A stretch of DNA of 64,000 nucleotides from Mucilaginibacter mallensis (GTDB lineage: Bacteria; Bacteroidota; Bacteroidia; Sphingobacteriales; Sphingobacteriaceae), in assembly GCF_900105165.1 (NCBI RefSeq), contig NZ_LT629740.1, forward strand, positions 558,001 through 622,000. Direction: 5' to 3'. Each line of letters begins with the position of its first letter. The first letter of the stretch is position 1. The notes beneath the pieces are model-generated. The model was not told the DNA's origin, did no database searches, and saw only the letters and a list, made by a program, of their open reading frames with translations. The translations under genes were made by a program, and so were the position numbers. Positions 53,041-61,418 of this stretch are shown here, one piece after another.

Positions 53041-54306
53041 ATGAACAAAAAAATATTTTTTGCCTTTTGCCTGTCCGTTATTGTGATGGGAGGGCTTTTA
53101 TCATTTAAACTAATAAATGATGATAATTCAATTAGCGGTCGGGCAATAGCAAATGCCGGGCTTACCCTTCCGGGAGGGTTTAAGGCTGCTGTTATTGCCG
53201 ATAATCTGGGTAGTGCAAGGCATCTTGTTGCAACCCCGCAGGGTGATATTTATGTCCATCTCGCCGGGACTAAAAATGGAAAAGGCATATTGGTGTTTCA
53301 TGTTGATGGGGATAAGGCCACCTTAAAATCAAGTTTTGGCACCTTCGGAGGAACGGGGATCGCTATTAAAAATGGTTATTTGTATGCATCCAACAGCAGG
53401 GAAGTTTACCGGTATAAGCTGGATGACAAAAATGAAGTCATCAACCCGGATAAGCCGGAAAGAATTGTTACAGGGTTATTAGACAGAAGAACACATGCGC
53501 CAAAAGCTATCGCGTTGGACAATGATGGGAACCTTTATGTAAACATTGGAGCCTATACAAATATTTGCAGTGAATTTGATCCCAAGAAAACAGGATGCCC
53601 TATTTTGGACTCGGCAGGCGGCATCTGGCAGTTTAAAGCCGATAAGCCGGACCAAACTTATAGGGATGGCATCAGATATGCAACCGGTTTAAGGAATGTG
53701 GTTGGCCTGGCCTGGAACCAGCAGGACAACCAGCTCTTTGTGATGCAGCATGGCCGCGATGCACTGACTACCTTGTTCCCCCAATATTATACCGTACATC
53801 AATCAGCCGAATTGCCTGCAGAGTGTATGTTCGCGCTGAAAAAGGGCGATAACGCCGGATGGCCCTATGTTTATTATGACTGGATGCAGCATAAAAACAT
53901 GCTCGGTCCTGAATACGGCGGAGATGGCAAAAAATTGGCCGACAGTAAATATATTGAACCTGTGGCTGCTTATCCGGGCCATTATGCGCCTGATGGCCTG
54001 TTATTTTATACAGGGAACCAATTTCCCGAAAAATACAGGAATGGTGCTTTTATCGCCTTCCATGGTTCGTGGAACCGTGCGCCTGAGCCGCAGGCAGGCT
54101 ATTGTGTGGTATTTCAGCCATTTAAGGATGGTAAACCTTATGGCGATTGGGAAGTATTTGCTGATGGTTTTGCCGGAACGGAACAGCAAAAAGCATCCGG
54201 ACACGCTGTTCATCGCCCATGTGGGCTTGCACAAGGCCCTGATGGTTCTTTATATGTAACAGATGACAACAAAGGAACAATTTATAAGATCACCTATAAA
54301 AATTAA
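53041..54306 (+). CDS. PQQ-type sorbosone dehydrogenase-like protein
   Basis: A 421-residue exported beta-propeller of the soluble aldose / L-sorbosone dehydrogenase family. An N-terminal hydrophobic segment (about 5-22) acts as a signal or anchor. Propeller blades show GDIYVHLAGTKNGKG, LDNDGNLYVNIGAYTNICSE, GLRNVVGLAWNQQDNQLFVM and the cofactor/metal region QHGRDALTTLFPQYY with NAGWPYVYYDWMQHKNM; HRPCGLAQGPDGSLYVTDDN ends it. Oxidation of sugars or aldehydes is likely, with electrons passed to the adjacent cytochrome c. No pqq synthesis genes lie in the window. Confidence 0.83.
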   Translation: MNKKIFFAFCLSVIVMGGLLSFKLINDDNSISGRAIANAGLTLPGGFKAAVIADNLGSARHLVATPQGDIYVHLAGTKNGKGILVFHVDGDKATLKSSFGTFGGTGIAIKNGYLYASNSREVYRYKLDDKNEVINPDKPERIVTGLLDRRTHAPKAIALDNDGNLYVNIGAYTNICSEFDPKKTGCPILDSAGGIWQFKADKPDQTYRDGIRYATGLRNVVGLAWNQQDNQLFVMQHGRDALTTLFPQYYTVHQSAELPAECMFALKKGDNAGWPYVYYDWMQHKNMLGPEYGGDGKKLADSKYIEPVAAYPGHYAPDGLLFYTGNQFPEKYRNGAFIAFHGSWNRAPEPQAGYCVVFQPFKDGKPYGDWEVFADGFAGTEQQKASGHAVHRPCGLAQGPDGSLYVTDDNKGTIYKITYKN

Positions 54307-54308
54307 TA

Positions 54309-54749
54309 ATGAACATTAAAATAACCGGTTTATTCCTGGTATCATTTATATTGTTATTTAATGCTTTGCATGCGCAGACCAAAAAACAAGCAACAAGTCA
54401 AACAACAATGGCAGCTTCTATAGCCCGCGGGAAAGTTGTATATACCAATGTTTGCCTGCCTTGCCATATGGCCGATGGTGGGGGTGTCCAGAACATGAAC
54501 CCGCCTTTAATTAATACAACTTATGTATTGGGGAATAAAACAGCATTGATAAAGATCGTATTACACGGCTTTAACGAAGATGTGGAAATAAAGGGACAAA
54601 CTTATTCCAACACCATGGGTGCTCATGATGATCTGAGTGACCGGCAAATTGCTGATGTACTAACCTATGTTCGGCATAGTTTCGGTAATAAGGCAAGTAC
54701 CGTCAAAGCCACGGAAGTATCAAAGGTAAGAACCGCATCCAGGAAATAG
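54309..54749 (+). CDS. Exported cytochrome c
   Basis: A 146-residue class I cytochrome c. Signal peptide MNIKITGLFLVSFILLFNAL (cleavage after HAQ, residue 23). The heme motif is Cys49-Leu-Pro-Cys52-His53 in YTNVCLPCHMADGGG. The candidate axial Met is in YSNTMGAHDDLSDRQIADVL, the usual end of a small cytochrome fold. It begins two bases after the dehydrogenase stop, so the two are clearly a pair: the dehydrogenase probably donates electrons here. A partial tRNA-Gln 3' copy follows 170 bases later. Confidence 0.88.
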   Translation: MNIKITGLFLVSFILLFNALHAQTKKQATSQTTMAASIARGKVVYTNVCLPCHMADGGGVQNMNPPLINTTYVLGNKTALIKIVLHGFNEDVEIKGQTYSNTMGAHDDLSDRQIADVLTYVRHSFGNKASTVKATEVSKVRTASRK

Positions 54750-55079
54750 CTGTCAAGAAGATCGAACCGCCGTTTTTTAGACAAGATACAACTCATTTGA
54801 AGTCTTCAGTTGCTCTATAAAACGCTTCGAATTCAAATCAGGCCAGGGAGTCGAAATTATCTCTTCTGTAAGTATCAAACTAATTTCAATGTTACCAATT
54901 ACCTCAATTCATGTATAAATTGGTTCGAAAACTGCCCATTTAGGAAAATGGAGAGCGAGGTTCGACTCCGGTTCTGGGTACAAAGCCCTGATGTGAAGCA
55001 TCGGGACTTTGATTTATACCCCCACTGGCTTCAACTTGCAACTGAAGCCCCAGATCCTGAAAGTTTATAAATTCAGCAA
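54750..55079. other. Gap with tRNA-Gln 3' remnant, hairpin and family F repeat
   Basis: 54921-54948 holds TGGTTCGAA and, seven bases later, CCATTTAGGAAAA, both exact matches to the T arm and acceptor of tRNA-Gln (48945-48953 and 48955-48967). A second T-loop-like GAGGTTCGACTCC occurs at 54957-54969. An AAAGCCCTGATG/CATCGGGACTTT stem at 54982-55010 resembles a tRNA terminator. Family F copy 4 is at about 55026-55075. No gene is supported. Confidence 0.55.
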
Positions 55080-56366
55080 TTACTCCTTCGCATTATCCCT
55101 CATCAAAGAGTTAGCCGCAATTAAAGCCAGCAAAGTTATTGCAGCAGCTATCGATAAATAATAACCCACATACGGTAGCCCGTATTTTGTTGCCAGCGTA
55201 GTAGCTAAAAATGGCGTTAATGATGCGCCAAATATGCCCGCCAGGGTAAATGCTAACGATGCACCGGTATAGCGTACAGATGTCGGGAAGATCTCCGAAA
55301 GCGCCGTTCCTATCGGTCCGTAGGTTAATCCCATTAAAAACATTCCAATGATCTGGAACAGTATGGTTATCCCCAAGCTCCCGGTGCTGAATAATGGCGC
55401 GAAAAATAAACCGAATATGAAAATGCCGATGGTAGCAATGATCAGCATTTTTCCGCGACCATACTTGTCGGCCATTACTGCGGATATCGGGATACCCAAA
55501 CCGAAGAATAGCATGGAAATCATCTGGGCGATCAAAAAGCTTGATTTTGGATAATGCAGGGCCGATGTGCCCCAGCTTAAGGTAAATACCGTCATCAAAT
55601 AAAACAGCAGGAAAGTAGTAATGGTAGCGATAGTGCCTAAAACGATGGCCCTGGTATGTTTGGTAAACACTTCGGCGAACGGTACTTTTACCCGCTCGTT
55701 TTTCTCCATTACCTTTAAAAAGTCGGGTGTTTCGGTAATTTTTAAGCGTACATACAAGCCAACCCAAACCAAAATGGCGCTGGCAATAAACGGTATCCGC
55801 CAGCCGTAACTTAAAAATTGCTGGTCGCTCATTGTTTTACTCAATATCAGGAAAGTTCCACTGGAGATCAGGAACCCAATTGGCGCGCCTAACTGCGGGA
55901 ACATGCCATACCATGCCTTTTTGCCTTCGGGAGCATTTTCGGTAGCCAGTAATACTGCGCCGCCCCATTCGCCGCCAAGCCCTAAGCCCTGCCCAAAACG
56001 GAACAAAGCCAGCAATATTGGCGCGGCAATACCTATTGATGCATAACCAGGTAACAGGCCAATGGCTACGGTTGAGGGCCCCATTGTCATTAAGGCTGCA
56101 ACCAGTGTAGCTTTACGGCCTTTACGGTCGCCAAAATGGCCGAATAGTGCCGCACCTATTGGCCGGGCGGCGAATGCAAGCGCAAATGTTATAAACGATT
56201 GAAGCGTAGCCAATGTGGGGGTGGAAAAAGGAAAGAACAGTTTTGGAAAAACCAGTACCGCCGCCGTGGCATATATGTAAAAATCAAAAAACTCAATGGT
56301 AGTGCCAATAAGGCTGGCTACCAGTATACGCCTGGCCGAATTTCCTGAAGTAATAACCTGACTCAT
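55080..56366 (-). CDS. MFS transporter, metabolite:H+ symporter type
   Basis: A 428-residue, 12-segment major facilitator. Start ATG 56366 (MSQVITSGNSARRILVASLI) fits the family better than the in-frame codon 12 residues upstream. The MHS group signatures are GTTIEFFDFYIYATAAVLVF at the start, FGHFGDRKGRKATLV (the loop 2-3 motif), RFGQGLGLGGEWGGAVLLAT and IGMFLMGLTYGPIGTALSEI. Relatives carry dicarboxylates, proline/betaine or shikimate with protons. The substrate is not evident; it stands alone after the tRNA remnant. Confidence 0.88.
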   Translation of the reverse strand: MSQVITSGNSARRILVASLIGTTIEFFDFYIYATAAVLVFPKLFFPFSTPTLATLQSFITFALAFAARPIGAALFGHFGDRKGRKATLVAALMTMGPSTVAIGLLPGYASIGIAAPILLALFRFGQGLGLGGEWGGAVLLATENAPEGKKAWYGMFPQLGAPIGFLISSGTFLILSKTMSDQQFLSYGWRIPFIASAILVWVGLYVRLKITETPDFLKVMEKNERVKVPFAEVFTKHTRAIVLGTIATITTFLLFYLMTVFTLSWGTSALHYPKSSFLIAQMISMLFFGLGIPISAVMADKYGRGKMLIIATIGIFIFGLFFAPLFSTGSLGITILFQIIGMFLMGLTYGPIGTALSEIFPTSVRYTGASLAFTLAGIFGASLTPFLATTLATKYGLPYVGYYLSIAAAITLLALIAANSLMRDNAKE

Positions 56367-56432
56367 AAGGTTTGCTTTGGGTTGAAATAAAACAAAACCC
56401 AAACATAAAATATTCCTGCCAATATTTAGGTC

Positions 56433-56543
56433 TTAAAAATCAAGCTTTCGGGGCATTTCAACAATAGCAAACCGATTCACTTCCTCTTCAAATTTCAGCA
56501 GGAAATTACTGTCCTCCCTATAATATGCAGTGCGCCTTATCAA
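56433..56543 (-). CDS. Possible small gene coupled to the VIT1-like gene
   Basis: A 36-codon frame starts with TTG at 56543, overlapping the VIT1-like stop by three bases (TTGA), and reads MIRRTAYYREDSNFLLKFEE, then EVNRFAIVEMPRKLDF. The codon choice is like real genes and the composition is protein-like (aromatic and charged mix), but I know no family and the start is non-standard. It may be a coupled small protein or the remains of a longer gene. Confidence 0.3.
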   Translation of the reverse strand: MIRRTAYYREDSNFLLKFEEEVNRFAIVEMPRKLDF

Positions 56544-57229
56544 TGGCTATTGATAGCCCTTGCCAATATGAAAGCAGCAGCTGCTGCCAATGCACCTATT
56601 ACTACCACCTTAATACCCCCGCTAACAGGTGGTTGCCCGGTTAGTTTACTTTTAAAGTATCCGAATATAAATAAGGCCAGCAAAGTAATACCGCACGAGA
56701 AAAGGAGCGCCTCTTGCGTATCATGTATAAAAAAATAGGGCGATAGTGGTATTATACCACCAATAATATACGATATACCAATAGTAATAGCACTCCGTGT
56801 GGCACGGTTAGGGTCTGGTTTATCAAGGCCGAGTTCGTATTTCATCATAAAATCAACCCATTTATCCTTGTCTTTTTCCAGTTCATCGGCAATTTCCTGC
56901 TGTAATTGTACCGATAGGCCAAAGTCAGCAAATACTTCCATCACCTCCATTTTTTCCTGTTGCGGTACACGCTCCACTTCCTCGTATTCCCGCTTAAGCT
57001 CCGAATTGTAATGATCTTCATCGGTGCGGCCCGCTAAAAAGCCGCCAAGCCCCATAGCAATTGAGCCGGCAACTATTTCGGCCAAACCGGCAGTTACCAC
57101 AATTCCCGAAGCATTTACCGCGCCGCTCAATCCTGCGGCAAGTGCAAAGGGTACAGTTAACCCGTCAGACATACCGATAACTATATCCCTTATAGTTTCC
57201 GAACTATTAACATGATGTTCTTTATGCAT
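56540..57229 (-). CDS. VIT1/CCC1-family transporter
   Basis: A 229-residue membrane protein of the vacuolar iron transporter family, which moves Fe2+ or Mn2+ with protons. The start at ATG 57229 (MHKEHHVNSSETIRDIVIGM) keeps the family N-terminus; a TTG two codons before it is less likely. SSETIRDIVIGMSDGLTVPF begins TM1, LAEIVAGSIAMGLGGFLAGR ends TM2, then an acidic/helical cytoplasmic domain (EVERVPQQEKMEVMEVFADF) that could bind metal, and three further segments ending ALAAAAAFILARAINSH. The ion is inferred from the family. Confidence 0.85.
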   Translation of the reverse strand: MHKEHHVNSSETIRDIVIGMSDGLTVPFALAAGLSGAVNASGIVVTAGLAEIVAGSIAMGLGGFLAGRTDEDHYNSELKREYEEVERVPQQEKMEVMEVFADFGLSVQLQQEIADELEKDKDKWVDFMMKYELGLDKPDPNRATRSAITIGISYIIGGIIPLSPYFFIHDTQEALLFSCGITLLALFIFGYFKSKLTGQPPVSGGIKVVVIGALAAAAAFILARAINSH

Positions 57230-57483
57230 TCCCAAAAATAAGTGCTAAAGTTCATATCAATCAGTTTATTAGCTATTTGGGATTGGTCTTAATTGGTTTA
57301 TAAGTTATCGCTACCGCGAGCGTCCCGCTCGTGGCGCGCATTGCCTCAGCTTCCAGCTGAAAAAAACATCCTAAAATCATTAAAATCCAATGTATCTTGG
57401 TTCCTCAGGCAACCTTTATCCTTCAGTCACCGATATATTAATACAGCCCTGCCGAATAAGGGTTGTTTTTAATAGCTGAGGAA

Positions 57484-58293
57484 ATGACTGTTTCGGTTGT
57501 GATAATTACTAAGAATGAAGCTGCTACAATAGGCCGGTGTGTGGCTGCCGCAAAGCGCATTACCAATGATGTGATTGTGATGGATAACGGCAGTACCGAT
57601 GAAACTACAGACATAGCCCTTAACCATGATTGTCGTGTTTATCAGGAAAAATGGTATGGTTACGGCACCAATAAAAACCACGGTGCCGCACTTGCACGGC
57701 ATAATTGGATCCTTAGTCTTGATGCCGATGAGATACCCGACGATGAGCTGATAACAGCCATCCAAAACCTGCAACCTGAAACGGATAATGTTATATATGA
57801 CATCCGTTTTCGTGCCTATTTCGGTGGAAAATCTGTCCGGTTCGGCACCTGGGGCCGCGATCACCGTATCCGCCTGTTTAACCGCAATTATACCTGCTGG
57901 AGCGAGCCATTAGTGCATGAAAATTTAATTAAACCAGCGGGGGGCGTCATCAAAAAATTACCCGGTTTAGTGCATCATTACTCAGGCAAAAGCCCGGAAC
58001 AATATCGAGCAAAAACAATGCATTATGCCCGCCTGAATGCCCGCAACTATTTACGCGAAGGCAAAAAAACTACTACCGTTAAATTGTACCTTGCTCCATT
58101 GTTTCACTTTCTGAAAGATTATATTTTTTTGCTGGGGATATTGGATGGTAAACGCGGATGGCTGATTGCCAATACAGTGGCACAATATACCCGGGCAAAA
58201 TATCAGTACCTTAAACAGGAAACAGAACAAAAGGAGAAGAATTATTACACCGGGGAAAACCTGTTGGTAGAATACCAGAACCATTCGCACTAA
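57484..58293 (+). CDS. Family 2 glycosyltransferase (WaaE/KdtX-like)
   Basis: Inverting GT-A glycosyltransferase, 269 residues, using a nucleotide sugar. TVSVVIITKNEAATIGRCVA begins the Rossmann-like fold, IVMDNGSTDETTDIAL holds the first Asp site, ILSLDADEIPDDEL the DxD metal site, and a later FGTWGRDHRIRLFNR block and HHYSGKSPEQYRAKTMHYAR match the WaaE/KdtX group, which adds a sugar to a lipid-linked core. First gene of an exopolysaccharide operon; its stop directly abuts the flippase ATG. Confidence 0.85.
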   Translation: MTVSVVIITKNEAATIGRCVAAAKRITNDVIVMDNGSTDETTDIALNHDCRVYQEKWYGYGTNKNHGAALARHNWILSLDADEIPDDELITAIQNLQPETDNVIYDIRFRAYFGGKSVRFGTWGRDHRIRLFNRNYTCWSEPLVHENLIKPAGGVIKKLPGLVHHYSGKSPEQYRAKTMHYARLNARNYLREGKKTTTVKLYLAPLFHFLKDYIFLLGILDGKRGWLIANTVAQYTRAKYQYLKQETEQKEKNYYTGENLLVEYQNHSH

Positions 58294-59706
58294 ATGAAAA
58301 TACGCTCACTGCAAAATCTGTCGGCTAATACTATTCAGTTGGTTATTAACCAGTTTTTTAGTGCTGTGGTGTTCTATATTTTGTCTGTTGGTCTGGATAA
58401 ACCCGCTTTCGGGCAAATTAACCTGGCGCTGGCTGTACTGCTGTCGGTATTTAATATTCTTTCTTTTGGTATCGATCAATTGGTGGTAAAAAAAGTAGCC
58501 CAGGGCGATGATGTGCCGCACGTAATACGGCTGTATATCGGTCATGCACTCCTAACCGGACTGGTGTTTTATGGGCTGCTTCTGCTGGGTTATATAGTAT
58601 TCAAAACGTCGGCCGCCTATAATCTTATTTTATGGATAGGCGCGGGCAAGCTATTCATATTTTTCTCGATGCCCTTTAAACAAGTATGCAGCGGGTTGGA
58701 AAAATTCAGGCTGCTGGCACGCATGTCGGTAGTATCAAACTGTATCCGTGCTTTTGCTTTGCTGGCGCTGATGCTGTTTCACTCGTTAACCATATATAGC
58801 ATTATTATCACCTTTGTAAGCGGCGATGCTTTGGAGCTCATTTATACTTTATACCTTTTTTACCGCAATACAAACTATCGCACAAAAGCTATATTTGATA
58901 GAGCTGGCTATCAAACATTGTTGAAAGAATCCATGCCGCAATTAGGCGTAGTGCTGATCACCTCGGCCCTGGCCCGGTTTGATTGGTTGTTCATCGGCTT
59001 TATGGTATCGGATGTTAAGCTTGCCGAATACAGTTTTGCCTACAAAGTTTTTGAAATATCAACCTTTCCCATGCTGGCTATTGCACCGCTGCTGATCCCC
59101 CGGTTTACCCGCTATTTTAATAGTGCCGATCCGGGCAGCGTGAATCTTAAATTCCTCATCCGTGCCGAACTTATTATAGCAGCCTTTACCGTGCTTGTCC
59201 TCAACCTAAGCTGGGAGCCGGTAGTTAATGCGCTTACCCACGGTAAATATGGTTCGGTAAACGTGGTGACCGTTTTCATCCTCTCATTATGTATCCCCGC
59301 ATTGTACCTTAATAATTTTTTGTGGACCACCTTCTTTGCCAAGGGCCGGTTAAAGCTGATTCTGCATTCCTTTATCATCATGTTGGCAGTAAATGTTGGC
59401 ACCAATGTAATATTGATACCGCTTTATGGCAACGCCGGAGCTGCATTAGCCTATCTCGCAGCATGCTTTGCGCAAACAATATTCTTCCTCATAAAAAATG
59501 AAGTTAGCGAACTTAAGGGGGTATTTGTCACCATGCTTGTTTGTACCACATGCGCCGTTGCCAGTGGTTTTTTCATCAGGCTGATACCGGTAAATTATAT
59601 ACTTCAGATCGTGCTTGCTATCCTCGTTTATATTATGCTCCTGTTCCTGGGCATGCAGCTAAAGCGTAACGACCGTTTTGAGCTAAAAAGTTTCTTCCAT
59701 ATATAA
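58294..59706 (+). CDS. Wzx-type oligosaccharide flippase
   Basis: A 470-residue MOP-superfamily protein with about 12-14 membrane segments, expected to flip lipid-linked oligosaccharide across the inner membrane. LQNLSANTIQLVINQFFSAV starts it, KQVCSGLEKFRLLARMSVVS and SMPQLGVVLITSALARFDWL mark the repeat halves, and the ends are hydrophobic to the last helix. Polysaccharide-synthesis-type (PST) transporters look like this. It sits between a GT2 gene and a Wzy-like polymerase, the normal order of a Wzx/Wzy system. Confidence 0.85.
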   Translation: MKIRSLQNLSANTIQLVINQFFSAVVFYILSVGLDKPAFGQINLALAVLLSVFNILSFGIDQLVVKKVAQGDDVPHVIRLYIGHALLTGLVFYGLLLLGYIVFKTSAAYNLILWIGAGKLFIFFSMPFKQVCSGLEKFRLLARMSVVSNCIRAFALLALMLFHSLTIYSIIITFVSGDALELIYTLYLFYRNTNYRTKAIFDRAGYQTLLKESMPQLGVVLITSALARFDWLFIGFMVSDVKLAEYSFAYKVFEISTFPMLAIAPLLIPRFTRYFNSADPGSVNLKFLIRAELIIAAFTVLVLNLSWEPVVNALTHGKYGSVNVVTVFILSLCIPALYLNNFLWTTFFAKGRLKLILHSFIIMLAVNVGTNVILIPLYGNAGAALAYLAACFAQTIFFLIKNEVSELKGVFVTMLVCTTCAVASGFFIRLIPVNYILQIVLAILVYIMLLFLGMQLKRNDRFELKSFFHI

Positions 59707-59783
59707 ATATATGTGCCTATTGGCCATTGCTTAGGCAACCATTGCCGTTTTTGAAGCGTAATCCCTGTATAATAAAACATTAA

Positions 59784-61418
59784 ATGTTGATTGATACAGG
59801 CCATAATTATATTCAAAAACTACGCAAACTGCTGGACTGGAAACTGCTGGCTTTTTTGCTGCTTTTCCTGAATGTAAAGCTGGCTGTCAAGATCCCCGCC
59901 ATTGCACTTATCTACATTTTACAGTTCGATTTTAAGTTTGGGTTCAGCCTTAAAAATTCAAGACTGCCGCTTTTTTACCCGCTCATGATCGTGATTGGCA
60001 CTATCAATTTCATCATAGGCGGGCGACATGATCTTTCATATGTAATAGTTTGGTTAACCGGCATCAGCTTCTGGCTGTTGTGTATACTGGCCGTTCACCA
60101 AGTTAAGCTATCTGTTGAAAAAAATGACGCGGAAGTTATCAGTAACACCATCATAGTTTTTTTTGTAATTAATGCCCTATGCTCGGCCTTTAACCTCCTC
60201 AGTATCATTCATGAGATCCACGCCATAAACCCATACACCTACCAGGGCAACTATCAAAAGTATTTCATCGGCACGGGCGACTATATTAAAGGCATTACTT
60301 TCGATACCTCCAATACCAACGCCATATTAAATACCATAGGGGTTATCTATTTCCTCGATAAGAAAAAGCCTTTTATGGTACTCATCTGTATGGCTGTAAT
60401 GCTGCTTACCTGCAGCAACTTCATGAATATTATTTTATTGCTGATACTCAGCGGCATCTTCATTTTCAAAAGCACCCGCGATCAGAAAAGCCTCATTGCC
60501 GCCTGTGTAGTTATGCTGGTAGTTTTTATGCTGAAGGTATCTCCGCAAAACAACCAGTATGTTATTAATATCACTAAATATGTTTTTTTACAGGAGAAAC
60601 CCGAACAGCGATCATTAATTACACAAACCGCAGAGCCTGTATTAAGCCCGGATGAGCAAAAGCAAAAAATCGCCCAATCATACCTCGATAGCGTAAGCCG
60701 TGCATCCATACCAAAAAATAGAATAATAAAACCTGTATTTGCAACAACTATCCCGGCTACAAAAAATGGGCGCATTATTATTCCCGGGGCCGATATTAAT
60801 TCGGCACCTTACCAGAGCCTTACTACAACTCCCGTTGAGCAACGGCCGCTGGCAGCTTTTATTAATACCCATAAACAGGTGTTGCCCATATCCGGCAACG
60901 ATAATTATAATTCCTTAACACCCGGCAAAGTGCTTGGTATTGTACAAACTATTGGCTTTATGCATCATCATGCCAGTAAAATATGGATGGGTGCCGGCAT
61001 GGGCAATTTCTCATCGAAGCTGGCTTTCCGTGCATCGGGCCTGGGTTTTTCAGGAGGATATCCGGCAAGATACATCTATATCTATCATGATTTTTTAGTG
61101 AATCATCTTGATCTCTACCTCAACTTTTTTAGCAGGAGGGCAGGTTATCATTCATTAACCAACAGCCCGTTTTCTGTGTACGACCAGGTAGCGTCCGAGT
61201 ATGGTTTATTGGGATTACTGGCGCTTATTTTATTTTACTTTGGCTTTTTTGCTTCGCGATATCAGCAGCTTACCTATGGTATACCACTGCTGCTTTTAAT
61301 GGCGGCAGTGTTTTTTGTCGACTACTGGTTTGAGCAATTATCAGTCATCCCATTTTTTGAACTCATGCTGTTCCTCAACATCAGCGAAACCAACAAACTT
61401 AAACCTGCTATATCATGA
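59784..61418 (+). CDS. Wzy/O-antigen-ligase-like polymerase with a large loop
   Basis: A 544-residue polytopic protein, probably the polymerase of the exopolysaccharide. About ten membrane segments flank one long hydrophilic stretch from roughly 265 to 430 (EKPEQRSLITQTAEPVLSPD onward to GNFSSKLAFRASGLG), rich in Pro, Thr and Asn. That is a periplasmic loop larger than usual for Wzy, though such loops carry the catalytic residues. The segment SVYDQVASEYGLLGLLALIL resembles the O-antigen ligase/polymerase end. It overlaps the next GT by four bases. No close family match from memory. Confidence 0.65.
   Translation: MLIDTGHNYIQKLRKLLDWKLLAFLLLFLNVKLAVKIPAIALIYILQFDFKFGFSLKNSRLPLFYPLMIVIGTINFIIGGRHDLSYVIVWLTGISFWLLCILAVHQVKLSVEKNDAEVISNTIIVFFVINALCSAFNLLSIIHEIHAINPYTYQGNYQKYFIGTGDYIKGITFDTSNTNAILNTIGVIYFLDKKKPFMVLICMAVMLLTCSNFMNIILLLILSGIFIFKSTRDQKSLIAACVVMLVVFMLKVSPQNNQYVINITKYVFLQEKPEQRSLITQTAEPVLSPDEQKQKIAQSYLDSVSRASIPKNRIIKPVFATTIPATKNGRIIIPGADINSAPYQSLTTTPVEQRPLAAFINTHKQVLPISGNDNYNSLTPGKVLGIVQTIGFMHHHASKIWMGAGMGNFSSKLAFRASGLGFSGGYPARYIYIYHDFLVNHLDLYLNFFSRRAGYHSLTNSPFSVYDQVASEYGLLGLLALILFYFGFFASRYQQLTYGIPLLLLMAAVFFVDYWFEQLSVIPFFELMLFLNISETNKLKPAIS

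Noticed and set aside
54810..55070. An 86-codon frame after the cytochrome c gene
   Set aside because: It reads across the tRNA remnant, the hairpin and repeat F, so it is not a plausible protein.
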